DNA of 64,000 nt, from the NCBI RefSeq assembly GCF_038096175.1, contig NZ_CP151101.1, positions 248,001-312,000 of the forward strand. Reading direction: 5' to 3'. Each line of letters starts with the position of its first letter. The stretch's first letter is position 1. Source of the stretch: Nostoc sp. UHCC 0302 (GTDB taxonomy: Bacteria; Cyanobacteriota; Cyanobacteriia; Cyanobacteriales; Nostocaceae). The translations under genes were made by a program, and so were the position numbers. Of this stretch, positions 54,036 through 62,910 are shown in pieces. The notes under the pieces were generated by a model. It was not told where the DNA came from and made no database searches. It saw only the letters and a list, made by a program, of their open reading frames with translations.

Positions 54036-55329
54036 AGTGGTCGAATCAAGATATCCCATTTGGGCAAAAGTGGATTTCTCTGCAATCTCGACTCGACTTG
54101 CTTCATGGCTTTCTTAGTCAGAGAAATCCCTTTTTGGTAAACAATGTTGCTTAAAGCCAAAATTGGATGTAGCCCTTTCCAAGTCATGCTAGAAGCCCAT
54201 GAGAGCATAGTTTCAACATCAACAAGCTTGGTTCCATTCCAATGCTGTTCAAGAATGCCCCAGCAGCGCTCTATAGGATTATATTTACTATGGTAGGGGG
54301 GATAGTAAAGTAATTGAATCGGTCTGTTAATCTGATCAACAAATTCAACCATCCTTTTTAAGAATTGAGTTCGTACTCCGCTACTTTCGGGACCGTTATC
54401 AATTTTAATTTGTATCAGTTCGCTATCCCGTCTTTGTTCTGGTGTAATTGTTTTCCACCAATGAATCAGGTTATCAACAATGAAATCGCTGGTTTTATAG
54501 GAACTGCCAAAGATAATATGTAGTTGCCCATTGTCTTCGTCTACAATTCCACAAGGAATGTATTTTTCCTTGCATCCCATATCATGGTCGCTAGCTTGAT
54601 TGTCCCCTCTGGTTTTTCCGCCACGCGAATAATCTCCAATATTGACGGTGGCTTTACAGTCTATGCTTAGTCTCTTGACTGATTCGCTTGTTGCAAGATT
54701 CTGAAATTCTTTAATGTTGTTGAAGATGTCGTCTGTTTGTGCAATTTTTTTTGAGGTTTGGCTTTTACGACTTTGCGAAGACGATAGCCCATTCGGTTCA
54801 ATACTTGTGCCATTGTACTGGCTCCTGGCAATTGCTCTTGGCTAAATCCAAGCTCTTTTAATTCTTTCAACGCCGATGCTGCTGTTAGTCTGGTATAGGC
54901 TAATGATGTTTTAAATGTTGGGTCTTGTTGAGCATAAGATTCTGCAAGCTGTTGCAGTGACAATGCAACTTCCGGTTGTTTCTCCTCCCAACGCTTTGCT
55001 CCACTAAAGGTTGACTGTAATCCTACACAGGTTATCCCTGTTCGTTTTTCTGCCAATCCTACCTTTATATTCTGTCTACCCCAGCCAAATAACTTTTCTG
55101 CAAGCCTTGTGCTTCCCTGGCAATATTTCAATGCCATCTCTGCCTGAAAACTGCGACGTTCTACTCCATTCATTTTCGATGCTGCCAACCGCAAGTCTTC
55201 AATTTGCGATGGTGTTAATGATTTGGGTGCGGTGGCTGTGGCTAACGTATCCAAATGCTTGCTCCTGTTTTCTTTGCATTAAGGGTACATTTTACCTCCA
55301 TTGGTAAATTCTTTCCTAGAAATCACCTT
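54003..55329. mobile_element. ISAzo13-family insertion sequence
   Basis: The imperfect terminal inverted repeats are aaggtgattt...aaattacc (from 54003) and, reversed, aaggtgattt...aatttacc (to 55329), about 27 bp. The element is about 1.33 kb, with one transposase in two overlapping frames. The flanks show no direct repeat, and the genes on both sides are cut at the element's ends, so DNA has probably been deleted next to it. Confidence 0.85.
54032..55254 (-). CDS. ISAzo13-family transposase, two frames joined by -1 frameshift
   Basis: Frame one (55254-54667) starts MDTLATATAPKS and includes LFGWGRQNIKVGL. Frame two, open to 54032, carries the catalytic core: SIDCKATVNIGDYSRGGK, QIKIDNGPESS and YYPPYHSKYNPIERCW give the DDE acids. 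The frames overlap at a run of eight A residues on the coding strand (54745-54752; caa aaa aaa ttg), a canonical -1 slippage site, after which KIAQTDDIFNNI continues the family sequence. Slippage would give one protein of about 407 aa, the normal family length. A chance mutation is the alternative. Confidence 0.85.
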
Positions 55330-55686
55330 GGTTCCCATTATGTTGTCAAATACTAATGAACTAGCTATCAAATAATTTACTCTCCGGTGAGTATAACCAA
55401 ATCGAGAGCGGCAATAGTCCTCAAACGTGCGGTGCGTCGAACGATAAAGTCTCCTGTCCCTCAACTCCTTCAACGCCTTGCCTGCCTCAAAAAACGCTCT
55501 TTCCACCTTTCGCTCTAGATGCAAGCGATCGCGTAACTCATCCTCAGTCAACTCAGGCACTTCGGCAGCAGCCACCGTAATCGTAGCGTTAGCTGGATTA
55601 TCTTCGTCCTTAGCGTCCAGGGATGATTTTGTGTTGCTCTTTGGCGCAGATGTGGTTTTGTTGCGCTGTTTGGGTGGCTTGTTCAT
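55279..55686 (-). CDS. Plasmid DNA-binding-type protein, C-terminus truncated by the insertion sequence
   Basis: A 135-aa product. A Lys/Thr/Ser-rich N-terminus and an acidic stretch precede LHLERKVERAFFEAGKALKELRDRRLYRSTHRTFEDYCRSRFGYT and VNYLIASSLVF, a helical region typical of cyanobacterial plasmid proteins whose C-terminal parts look ParB-like. At NIMGTK the frame runs into the element's right end (VISRKEF is encoded by its terminal repeat) and stops 15 residues later. The missing C-terminus makes it a probable non-functional remnant. Confidence 0.65.
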   Translation of the reverse strand: MNKPPKQRNKTTSAPKSNTKSSLDAKDEDNPANATITVAAAEVPELTEDELRDRLHLERKVERAFFEAGKALKELRDRRLYRSTHRTFEDYCRSRFGYTHRRVNYLIASSLVFDNIMGTKVISRKEFTNGGKMYP

Positions 55687-55767
55687 TATGCCACCTCTGT
55701 CCTGACAGTGGTTAAACAGGTGTTGAGTTGTGTCATCATTAGAGTAACTAAATTAATTGAATTTTTT

Positions 55768-55799
55768 AGCCCCAGCCCTGCAATGGTTGGGGCTTTTTG
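55768..55799 (+). terminator. Rho-independent terminator without an obvious gene
   Basis: agccccagcc (55768-55777) pairs with ggttggggct (55785-55794), with one wobble pair, a 7-nt loop and a TTTTTGT tail on the plus strand. No convincing plus-strand gene precedes it, so it may end a short untranslated RNA from 55690 onward, or be left from a deleted gene. Confidence 0.65.
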
Positions 55800-56068
55800 T
55801 CTTGAATCTTGCTTTTTGGGTAAACCTGTTCTAGATTTACTATGCCTCAAATTGTCAGTTTGGAGTTACTGTAATTGCGTGAAATTGACTTTGGTAAGAG
55901 TGGTGTTAGGAATTGTTTTTTACTAAATTAAAGTGATGACATAACTATTAGTCATCACTCATTATCTTTACTCAATTACTTTCACTATTTTACTATAATA
56001 CTTAACAATATAAACCTAATAATCTCAGATACAATATAAATAAGTGGCTTTAACAAACTATTGAGTTT

Positions 56069-56458
56069 ATGACAAATATCAATGCTCATTTTCAACCTGA
56101 AAATTTGAACAAAGATGACGATTTAGCTACATTATTAGCTAATCGCCTAACTCCTACTGCTGACCAAATTGCAGAGTGGCTACAGTCACCACTAATTAAA
56201 CAGTGGCTAACTAAGCAACCTATGGGGATTCCAAATACTCTTAAGGTGGAAATTATTAACACTATTATCAAAAATATTAACTCGAAGCAGAATGAAGATT
56301 GTCAAGTGCAATATGGTGGCGCAGTAATCGGGGTTGACGTACTACGGTGGCAACTGTGGGCATCCTATCGACCACCTTTTGGTAGTACTATCAAAAGTCC
56401 CGATTGTCCTTACACATTGCTTCTTCATTTAGAGAGCCAGACTAATAAACTTGCCTGA
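56069..56458 (+). CDS. Hypothetical protein, 129 aa
   Basis: A soluble protein with a helical N-terminus (DDLATLLANRLTPTADQIAEWLQSP) and a C-terminal segment rich in aromatic residues (VLRWQLWASYRPPFG). It is the only plausible gene between the insertion sequence and the 30-bp inverted-repeat element. I do not recognise a family. The ATG has no clear ribosome site. Confidence 0.55.
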   Translation: MTNINAHFQPENLNKDDDLATLLANRLTPTADQIAEWLQSPLIKQWLTKQPMGIPNTLKVEIINTIIKNINSKQNEDCQVQYGGAVIGVDVLRWQLWASYRPPFGSTIKSPDCPYTLLLHLESQTNKLA

Positions 56459-57137
56459 CTGATTTGGCTAACAAAGCAATTGGCCCAAAGCAATATCTGC
56501 ACTCCAAGAAAACCTGCTGTCAGTTTTAGAACTGCGGCTGAAAGCTTTATCTAGGAGCTGTCTAGGTAAAACTGCACAAATCAGTGCATTAAGGACTTAA
56601 TACTACCTAGACAATGATCATGATGCAGCATAAGTGATCTCACTCGACTGCTCCCGCTGCTTCGTCGGCAGTAGTTTGGTGCAGTGCTGAATGCTCCCGC
56701 TTTTGCCTACGCCGGGAGCTAAAAAACTTGGGCTACACACAAAGCAATCAAACCACTAAAAAAAATAAACTGAAAATGCCTAAATAGTTGTATAGCACAA
56801 TAGCGATTAAAAAGGGTGCTATTCGGGCAAGGGATCACAAGCCATTGAATTCAACATCAGCCAGAGAGAATTTTCTACAATCTCCTTAAAATAAGCACCT
56901 TTGCCCCTTTTGTTCAGCCTTGCTTACACCTGTAACACTTGTGTAATTAATTGCAACCAGGGAGCGTTTTAACCTCATATATCACTTGTTAACTATTTAG
57001 GCATTTTCAGTTTATTTTTTGCACCTATTTTTAGTTTTTCAAAAATCATGCCCTTTTTACCACCCAAATCGGGAAAATGGGCTTGCCTTTATGTGAAGCG
57101 ATTGCACTAATCACGCGTGCAATCGCCCCCCGAAGAC
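56459..57137. other. Intergenic region with long inverted repeat
   Basis: A 679-bp gap. Its centre is a 261-bp segment bounded by perfect 30-bp inverted repeats (56760-57020). Upstream, near 56645-56720, are GC-rich small palindromes (gctcccgc...gcgggagc type) of the kind dispersed in Nostoc. No gene is supported. Confidence 0.6.
56760..57020. repeat. 261-bp segment with perfect 30-bp inverted ends
   Basis: 56760-56789 (aaaaaataaactgaaaatgc, then ctaaatagtt) is the exact reverse complement of 56991-57020. Beyond 30 bp the match stops on both sides. The 201-bp interior is non-coding. No clear target duplication flanks it. It may be a MITE, an invertible segment or a recombinase site; a tyrosine recombinase gene lies 800 bp away. 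Confidence 0.8.
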
Positions 57138-57422
57138 TTACTTCGATCCGGCGTTCAGTTGACGAATTTCCTCCAAGATAGTTTGGTGATAGCCTGTCTC
57201 TCCCTGCTGCAAAAATAAACTATCGCCTTTTTTATAATCTGCAATCGCCCCTTTCTTATCCCCCATTTCCACCCTGACTAAACCCCGATTTAAGTAAGCC
57301 CTGGCGTTGCTTGAATCAAGTTCAATCGCCTTGGTGTAATCGGATATCGCACCTTGATAATCCCTAATTTCCTTACGCGAGAGTCCCCGGTTGTTGTACG
57401 CTATGCTATTTTTGGGAGCCAT
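57138..57422 (-). CDS. Short TPR protein, possibly a fragment
   Basis: A 94-aa product with two clear TPR units (SIAYNNRGLSRKEIRDYQGAI and ARAYLNRGLVRVEMGDKKGAI). The frame is open about 17 codons upstream of the ATG and there encodes TIADYTYAIT, the end of another TPR, before reaching a stop. That suggests the gene is the 3' end of a longer TPR gene whose front was lost. If translated it would be a small protein-binding scaffold. Confidence 0.5.
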   Translation of the reverse strand: MAPKNSIAYNNRGLSRKEIRDYQGAISDYTKAIELDSSNARAYLNRGLVRVEMGDKKGAIADYKKGDSLFLQQGETGYHQTILEEIRQLNAGSK

Positions 57423-57651
57423 TGTAATTGCATAGGTATAGTCTGCAATTGTCCAAAACCACTGCTTAGGGAGGCTGGCTTAGTACATTAATTAGTACAG
57501 CATCCCAAATATAAAGACTGTGGATAGTCAAGTGCTGGATTGAATTATTGCTCAACTAAAGAACTCCCCTCTCCGCAATTCTTTCTTTTAACCCTGTAGA
57601 AACTGCATTTTTTAGCGACAAATACCCTGCTGAGCAATAGGCATACTAGTA

Positions 57652-57679
57652 TTGTATTTGTTGTCTATCTCCGTATTAT
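57652..57679 (+). promoter_or_regulatory. Candidate promoter of the recombinase gene
   Basis: TTGTAT (57652-57657) and TATTAT (57674-57679) are 16 nt apart, the same layout as the lipoprotein promoter at 45431. Transcription would start near 57686, leaving a leader of about 135 nt with a hairpin next to the ribosome site. Confidence 0.45.
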
Positions 57680-57755
57680 GAGTGTACTATACGTAAAAAA
57701 TGAGAATTTTTTAGTTGCTCTCATGTGAGTTGAAATGACCATTTAGAGCGACAAT

Positions 57756-57806
57756 AAAAATCAGACAGAATAAAACCAGACGAAACTGTGATTGTGTCTG
57801 ATTTTT
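57756..57806 (+). promoter_or_regulatory. Leader hairpin just before the recombinase ribosome site
   Basis: aaaaatcagaca (57756-57767) and tgtctgattttt (57795-57806) are perfect 12-bp reverse complements with a 27-nt loop, ending in a T run 3 nt before GGGAG. It could act as an attenuator or sequester the ribosome site, limiting recombinase synthesis. Confidence 0.55.
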
Positions 57807-57821
57807 AAGGGAGTAAAGAAA

Positions 57822-58751
57822 ATGACGCTCTCTCTGGTTCATATTGTCGCGCATAGAAAGGCGATCGCTTCCTTGCCAGTAGCGCAGGCGGAGGCGAAGT
57901 TGATTGCGCTGTGGTTGGAGGGAAAAGCGTCGTCTTCTATTCAGGCTTACCAGCGATACACTAGGCGATTCCTGGATTTTCTGGACAAGCCGCTCAAAAA
58001 AGTGACTTATGAAGACTTGGTAGAATACGCTAGTTCTTTTGGGGGCAATGCCGAAAGCACAAAGCGGATATACATAGCTTGTGCTAAAAGCTTGATTAGT
58101 TTCGCTCATAAAATTGGATATCTCCCTTTTAATGTGGGTATGGCTTTAAAACTGGGCGAACTACCAGATGTAATCAACGAACGCTATTTAGACGAAGCTG
58201 ATATTAAGCTGTTGGTACGGGCAGCATCAAAAGCGCTCGCAGCGGCGAAAACTCCTAAACGGCAGTACACAGCCCTACGTAATTTGTTAATTATCAAACT
58301 CTTGTATCAGGCAGGGTTACGGGCGAGTGAAATCTGTAATTTGACTTGGGGAGATTTGACACCTCGCAGTGACAGTGGACAGGTGTACGTGAGAAAAGCT
58401 AAAGGCAGCAAAAGCCGTACAATTCTCATTAAGCCGAAGCTGTGGGCAGAACTAATGGAGTTTAAAGGTGATACTCATCTCACAGATGCAGTATTCAAGA
58501 GTCAGAAGGGGGGACACCTCGACCGCCAAAACTTACACCCGATTGTCAAAGCAATTGCTGTTGAAGCTGGATTAAGCGAACTGGTTTCGGCTCACTGGTT
58601 ACGTCATGCCCACGGTTCTCACGCGATTGAGCGTGGGACTAATCCAGTGCTAGTTAAAGAAACTTTGGGTCACTCCAATTTGGCTGTCACTGATCGCTAC
58701 CTGAAAGCTAGACCGAATGAAAGCAGTGCTTTAAATTTGATAGATATTTGA
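57822..58751 (+). CDS. Tyrosine recombinase, XerC/D-like
   Basis: The ATG at 57822 is chosen because GGGAG lies 9 nt upstream; a GTG 30 nt earlier is less likely. The 309-aa product has an N-terminal SAM-like DNA-binding domain (SIQAYQRYTRRFLDFL). The catalytic set is complete: Arg167 in AGLRASE, Lys194 in KAKGSK, His258 and Arg261 in HWLRHAHG, His284 in LGHSN and Tyr293 in DRYLKA. Such enzymes resolve plasmid multimers or move elements. The position near the replication gene suggests dimer resolution; the nearby 30-bp inverted repeat might be a substrate. Confidence 0.92.
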   Translation: MTLSLVHIVAHRKAIASLPVAQAEAKLIALWLEGKASSSIQAYQRYTRRFLDFLDKPLKKVTYEDLVEYASSFGGNAESTKRIYIACAKSLISFAHKIGYLPFNVGMALKLGELPDVINERYLDEADIKLLVRAASKALAAAKTPKRQYTALRNLLIIKLLYQAGLRASEICNLTWGDLTPRSDSGQVYVRKAKGSKSRTILIKPKLWAELMEFKGDTHLTDAVFKSQKGGHLDRQNLHPIVKAIAVEAGLSELVSAHWLRHAHGSHAIERGTNPVLVKETLGHSNLAVTDRYLKARPNESSALNLIDI

Positions 58752-58888
58752 ACTTTTACCAATGATATCAACTGATTTCTGTCCACTCACCAGCACAATC
58801 GAAGGGTACTGTCTTTCGCAAATCGCTGGACTCACCTCCAGTTCTGCCAATATGGACAATCACCAATAATATTAGTTGGTTCATGAAA

Positions 58889-61800
58889 TCATCCCTCGAT
58901 TGGCAACACCTCCTCACTGAGCAAGGCGTAAAACTCCGGTACTTGAGATTCAACAAGCCGCAGATCACTCGCCGCGATCGCTTCCAACTCCAGCACCGTC
59001 TCCCAGCGCAAATCGGAACACCATCGTTGAAGGGTATTTTTCAGTGCCGAAACTCCAAGGGAGATAGCAGAGCGAAGCATTTCAACACAATGGAGTAGAG
59101 AAGTTCGTTCACTTGAGGGGGGGCCAAATTTCGTAGTATCCCCCCCCTCATAATGGGAAATCCTTATAGCATTCTGGGGGGGGGTGGATACGGGGTGCTG
59201 ACTCGACTCAACGCTATGCTGGGAGTGCATTGTAGGCTGATACGGGTCTACAGTTTGGGCAACGTAACAAATGTGTGACTCTTTCAAAGTGCGCTGTTGT
59301 TGACGATGGGCAATAACTTGTTTTGCAAATTCTAATTCCTCCTTTGATAACGAGTAAATTTTCACCTGCTGACCACGTGGCCCCTGCTTGCGACAGGACA
59401 ACTTTAGCCCCAGCTGCTCAAGCATTGTGGCTAGTAGCCAAATCGGTTCACAGTCACTAGGGACAGTAAACCCAAGAATTGCTTTAATATGAGCAGCGCA
59501 ATTTAATGCGTGAGCCGTCATAGTTAGTAAGTCGCTGTCGGTGGCAGTAACTTCACCCCCGGTCACTAGCCGTTTAAGAATATGATGTAAACCCAAGTTG
59601 AAACGGGCCAGCCAACGCGCCGAATAGTTGCCCCAGTCGATGCACAAAGGTAAATTGTCGCGTTCGGTGCGATCTTTGTCCGTGACAAGTTTTGGAGGAC
59701 TTGGGTATTGTCTGAGAGTCTTGGGGTCAATAATCTCGTCGCTTGGTTTTTCCAGGATTGCCTCAAGAGAAGCGATCGCTTTGATCAACCGACCACCCGC
59801 ATCTTTTTCAACTAGTTCCGGTGTTACTTCTATACCGTAAGCCGAGAAAATGCGGAATTTCTCACATTCAAAAACGTCTTGTGGAGAGAGATAGTCCTTA
59901 CTTTGGCGGAGACGATATTCACTTGGGGTAATATTGTTAGCTCTAGCAACAGCTGAGTAATGGGCAGTGTTCAAAGCCTGTGCTGCTGATTTCAACTGCT
60001 CTTGGGCTTTAGTATCACTATCCCTGCCGAGGGGTACTATAGTATTGCCCATTTCAGTGAGGAGCGAACGCAAATCATCACGTAGATTATTCAGAGAATA
60101 GTGACGGTTTGCCTGAATTTGACAGAAAGCCTCTAGCGCCCAGTCCTTTTCTGCGCCGCGCTTTCCTGTTTCACGGTCAATTCGCAACAGAAAAGCAGTT
60201 ATTTCGTTGGTTTGCAATAGGTGTTCTTTTATCTTGTGGGCATTAGTATCTTTGTAACCAAAGGGAGGACGCGGGGCCACCCAAACGTGAAAGGGGACTT
60301 TTGGGCGATAGCGGTAGAGCTGTTGGGCGCACTCGGTTGCAGTTTGTGAAACTGCATGGAATACACCAAACACCAAGTCAAAATGATATTGGGCAATGTC
60401 TACACCAGTCCCCAGGCTAGGAGAAGTGAACAAAGCATCAAGGTTTTTGACGGCATTGGTGATATCCTTAATAAACGCAATGTTTTCCTCACTGCCGGAG
60501 TTGTCTGAATGCACAGACCAAATGCGTAGTCCCGATAAATGATTGCTGGCTGAGTTGGAATCGGATGATTCTTCTATTTTTATTGTTAGTGACTTTTCAA
60601 GTTTCTTGATGAAACGCTTGGAGTCGCTAACTACCATGATTTTCTGTCCTGCCATCAGTGCCGCCGAAATCTGCGCGACTATGGCACTGGAATTATCCCC
60701 CTCATACCAGTAAATTGTGCGCTCTCCATTTCGCCACTCGTTCTTGATAATGTATGGGATTTCATCTGTTGGTCGCATGGAGCGGAAGAAATCCACGGTT
60801 AAATCGTCCATGTGTGCATCAGCGATGACAACCAGTGGCGCATTGTATACTATGTATTCGAGTACCTCCAAGATGGCAGCTCGGTGTGCCTTGCAAGTAT
60901 TACTGTGCAGTAGGTGAGTGAGGTATTGGCAAGCTTCATCAATAAATATGCAGCCGTATGTGAGGGCTTGAGTGTTGAGCTTGTACAAGCTGTCGATAGT
61001 AATCGACAGAGCTGTGGCTTGAGCTAAACCCATGTAACCTAAGTCTGAGTACATCGCAGTTCTCAAGCGATCACTGAGATTTTTCAGCAGGTTAACGCGA
61101 TGCCCGTTGTTGAGGAACCGAGCGTCGGGGTTTTGGTCACGCCACCAGCGCATAAGTTCAGTTTTGCCCGTACCCATATCGCTCCATAAAACCACAAGTC
61201 CTAACATGGGAAATCTAAATTGTGGGCGAGTATGAGTTTTTTCGTTTGAAATTCCGCCAGAATCCGTCTTTTCCTCCTCCTTTATCTTTTCTCCTTCAAC
61301 AGAAGGTGTAAACAACTTTTCTTGAGCAATTTCATAAAGAGCCGGGACGTTGGAGCATTTTTCCTGCAAGTTAGGAATGTTGAGGGCAAGACTCAGATAT
61401 TGAACGTTGACTGTCACATCGGGTTTATACTTGCTCAGTCCCCATTTTTTCGCGCGATAGCCGCGTTGGTAATCAGCAAGCGATTTGGCATCATCAATAA
61501 TTGCAGTCAACAGAGCGTTGGCATCTTCGCCGCGACCAACCACAAAATCATCCACACCCTTCTCTGGCCCTGGCAGTAATGCAACTTCGCAAGTAGCACC
61601 CGCAGCAACAATAGCCTTACCTGTCCTTAATGTTGCTTGAAAAACTGACCACCTGGTATTGCTTCTGGTTTCGTAGTCGAATAATATAATGAACTTGCGT
61701 CCCGGTTGTGCCAATGGCATTAAGTCTGGGTGCAGTCGTTCATCAAAGTCCCGTTTGCCTACGCGACCATTCCAAATTCCTGGCAGCGCGATCGCCACAA

Positions 61801-62371
61801 ACCCCATAGAAAGCAAGCAGGCCGCCTTTTTCTCGCCCTCGCATAAGATTACGGGAATCTCCGGGTGAGAGATCACCCACTCCCAGAACAGGCGTGGATT
61901 GAGTATATCTTGTAGCCGCAGCGCCAAGGGTGAGAGATGCCGCTTAATGCAATGACGTTTGGCAACCTGATCCCAAACTGGGTTGGCGACATCGAAGTAG
62001 GTAACACGGTTGGCGGTTTTGGGGGGTGATTCGTACTTAACGGGCTTGCCTTTCTCCCAGTCCATGCGGGGCAAGTTCGGTTTAATCCGCCCCCACTCCA
62101 TTGGCTGCCAGTTTTTGAACGGGTCAAGTGACTGAATCCATGTACCACCCAGTAAGAGATGTTGATACAGCTTTAAGTATCCATCAGTGACTCGACCTGC
62201 ATTTTTCCGGGGGATCTTATCGGAGATGAACAGGAAATCATAAACCGATTCTCCCTCGATGTGGAAGAAGTTGCGCTCAACCAGTGCCGGGTGAATCGCA
62301 CTGCCAACTGTTAGCTCATGGTAAACGGTTGCCGTGAGGTTGTTGGGATATTCAATTGGGGAATCGTTCAT
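58889..62371 (-). CDS. CyRepA1-family plasmid replication protein
   Basis: A 1160-aa protein. The N-terminal half is a DUF3854/TOPRIM-like primase-type domain: ILCEGEKKAACLLSMG (175-190), ILFDYET (229-235), PGPEKGVDDFVVG (268-279). A P-loop ATPase/helicase-like domain follows with LWSDMGTGKTELM (Walker A near 398-405), CIFIDEACQYL (Walker B), VVIADAHMDDL and SPSLGTGVDIAQYHFD. This layout is that of the cyanobacterial CyRepA1 plasmid replication proteins, which initiate replication of large plasmids. Its ATG overlaps the stop of the upstream gene (TAATG), so the two are coupled. The origin is probably nearby. Confidence 0.85.
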   Translation of the reverse strand: MNDSPIEYPNNLTATVYHELTVGSAIHPALVERNFFHIEGESVYDFLFISDKIPRKNAGRVTDGYLKLYQHLLLGGTWIQSLDPFKNWQPMEWGRIKPNLPRMDWEKGKPVKYESPPKTANRVTYFDVANPVWDQVAKRHCIKRHLSPLALRLQDILNPRLFWEWVISHPEIPVILCEGEKKAACLLSMGFVAIALPGIWNGRVGKRDFDERLHPDLMPLAQPGRKFIILFDYETRSNTRWSVFQATLRTGKAIVAAGATCEVALLPGPEKGVDDFVVGRGEDANALLTAIIDDAKSLADYQRGYRAKKWGLSKYKPDVTVNVQYLSLALNIPNLQEKCSNVPALYEIAQEKLFTPSVEGEKIKEEEKTDSGGISNEKTHTRPQFRFPMLGLVVLWSDMGTGKTELMRWWRDQNPDARFLNNGHRVNLLKNLSDRLRTAMYSDLGYMGLAQATALSITIDSLYKLNTQALTYGCIFIDEACQYLTHLLHSNTCKAHRAAILEVLEYIVYNAPLVVIADAHMDDLTVDFFRSMRPTDEIPYIIKNEWRNGERTIYWYEGDNSSAIVAQISAALMAGQKIMVVSDSKRFIKKLEKSLTIKIEESSDSNSASNHLSGLRIWSVHSDNSGSEENIAFIKDITNAVKNLDALFTSPSLGTGVDIAQYHFDLVFGVFHAVSQTATECAQQLYRYRPKVPFHVWVAPRPPFGYKDTNAHKIKEHLLQTNEITAFLLRIDRETGKRGAEKDWALEAFCQIQANRHYSLNNLRDDLRSLLTEMGNTIVPLGRDSDTKAQEQLKSAAQALNTAHYSAVARANNITPSEYRLRQSKDYLSPQDVFECEKFRIFSAYGIEVTPELVEKDAGGRLIKAIASLEAILEKPSDEIIDPKTLRQYPSPPKLVTDKDRTERDNLPLCIDWGNYSARWLARFNLGLHHILKRLVTGGEVTATDSDLLTMTAHALNCAAHIKAILGFTVPSDCEPIWLLATMLEQLGLKLSCRKQGPRGQQVKIYSLSKEELEFAKQVIAHRQQQRTLKESHICYVAQTVDPYQPTMHSQHSVESSQHPVSTPPQNAIRISHYEGGDTTKFGPPSSERTSLLHCVEMLRSAISLGVSALKNTLQRWCSDLRWETVLELEAIAASDLRLVESQVPEFYALLSEEVLPIEG

Positions 62372-62910
62372 TAGCTGATGCCCCCCGCAGTTAGGGAGCG
62401 CCCTTGTTCGTACACGAGTGCTGTTGAAGAAACAGAACTGTTAATTGCTAGTTCTTTGGGACTAATGGTTTTTGAGCCACACCCGTCCTGTGGATTGCTT
62501 TGTGTAAAAAGGATATGGGTGCTGAACATCTCCCCAGTCTCTAAAACTGTGCCAAATACAAAATCAAGCTCTGGCGAAACCAACAGCAATAGCTCCGCTT
62601 GTGGGTCTAACTCAAAGACTGTGTTAGCTAACTGGTTCTGTTTTATTAAGATTTGTTTGAAATCATTGCTACTACAAGCAATGATTGCAACTGCGTGATC
62701 CGATATCTGGGTGCTGTTTCCTCGATGCCAAAACCAGTTTGTACGCTCCAACAAAGCCGCCCTAGTGAGGACATTTTGAAAGCGAGTTTCTCGAAAATAA
62801 CTTGAATACTTCTGTTGCCCATCAAAATTGGGCTGCTGGGATGGCACACAAACAACCCCCGACAGCCTACACCTGACACCCTTTTTTATGGGGCGATTAC
62901 CATTTTTCAC
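62371..62910 (-). CDS. Small protein co-translated with the replication gene
   Basis: A 179-aa protein starting with GTG, with AGAGGT upstream. The basic N-terminus is followed by a helical/beta region (FRETRFQNVLTRAALLERTNWFWHRGN) and a C-terminal domain. Its TAA overlaps the ATG of the replication protein, so the two are made together and may act together. I recognise no domain; a role in replication control is inferred only from position. Other GTG starts within the first 30 codons are possible. Confidence 0.65.
   Translation of the reverse strand: MKNGNRPIKKGVRCRLSGVVCVPSQQPNFDGQQKYSSYFRETRFQNVLTRAALLERTNWFWHRGNSTQISDHAVAIIACSSNDFKQILIKQNQLANTVFELDPQAELLLLVSPELDFVFGTVLETGEMFSTHILFTQSNPQDGCGSKTISPKELAINSSVSSTALVYEQGRSLTAGGIS

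Noticed and set aside
55708-55926. 72-aa plus-strand frame crossing a terminator
   Set aside because: A strong terminator lies within it and it has no ribosome site; not a credible gene.
57711-58109. 132-aa minus-strand frame opposite the recombinase
   Set aside because: It lies antisense to the start of a well-supported gene and shows no domain; shadow frame.
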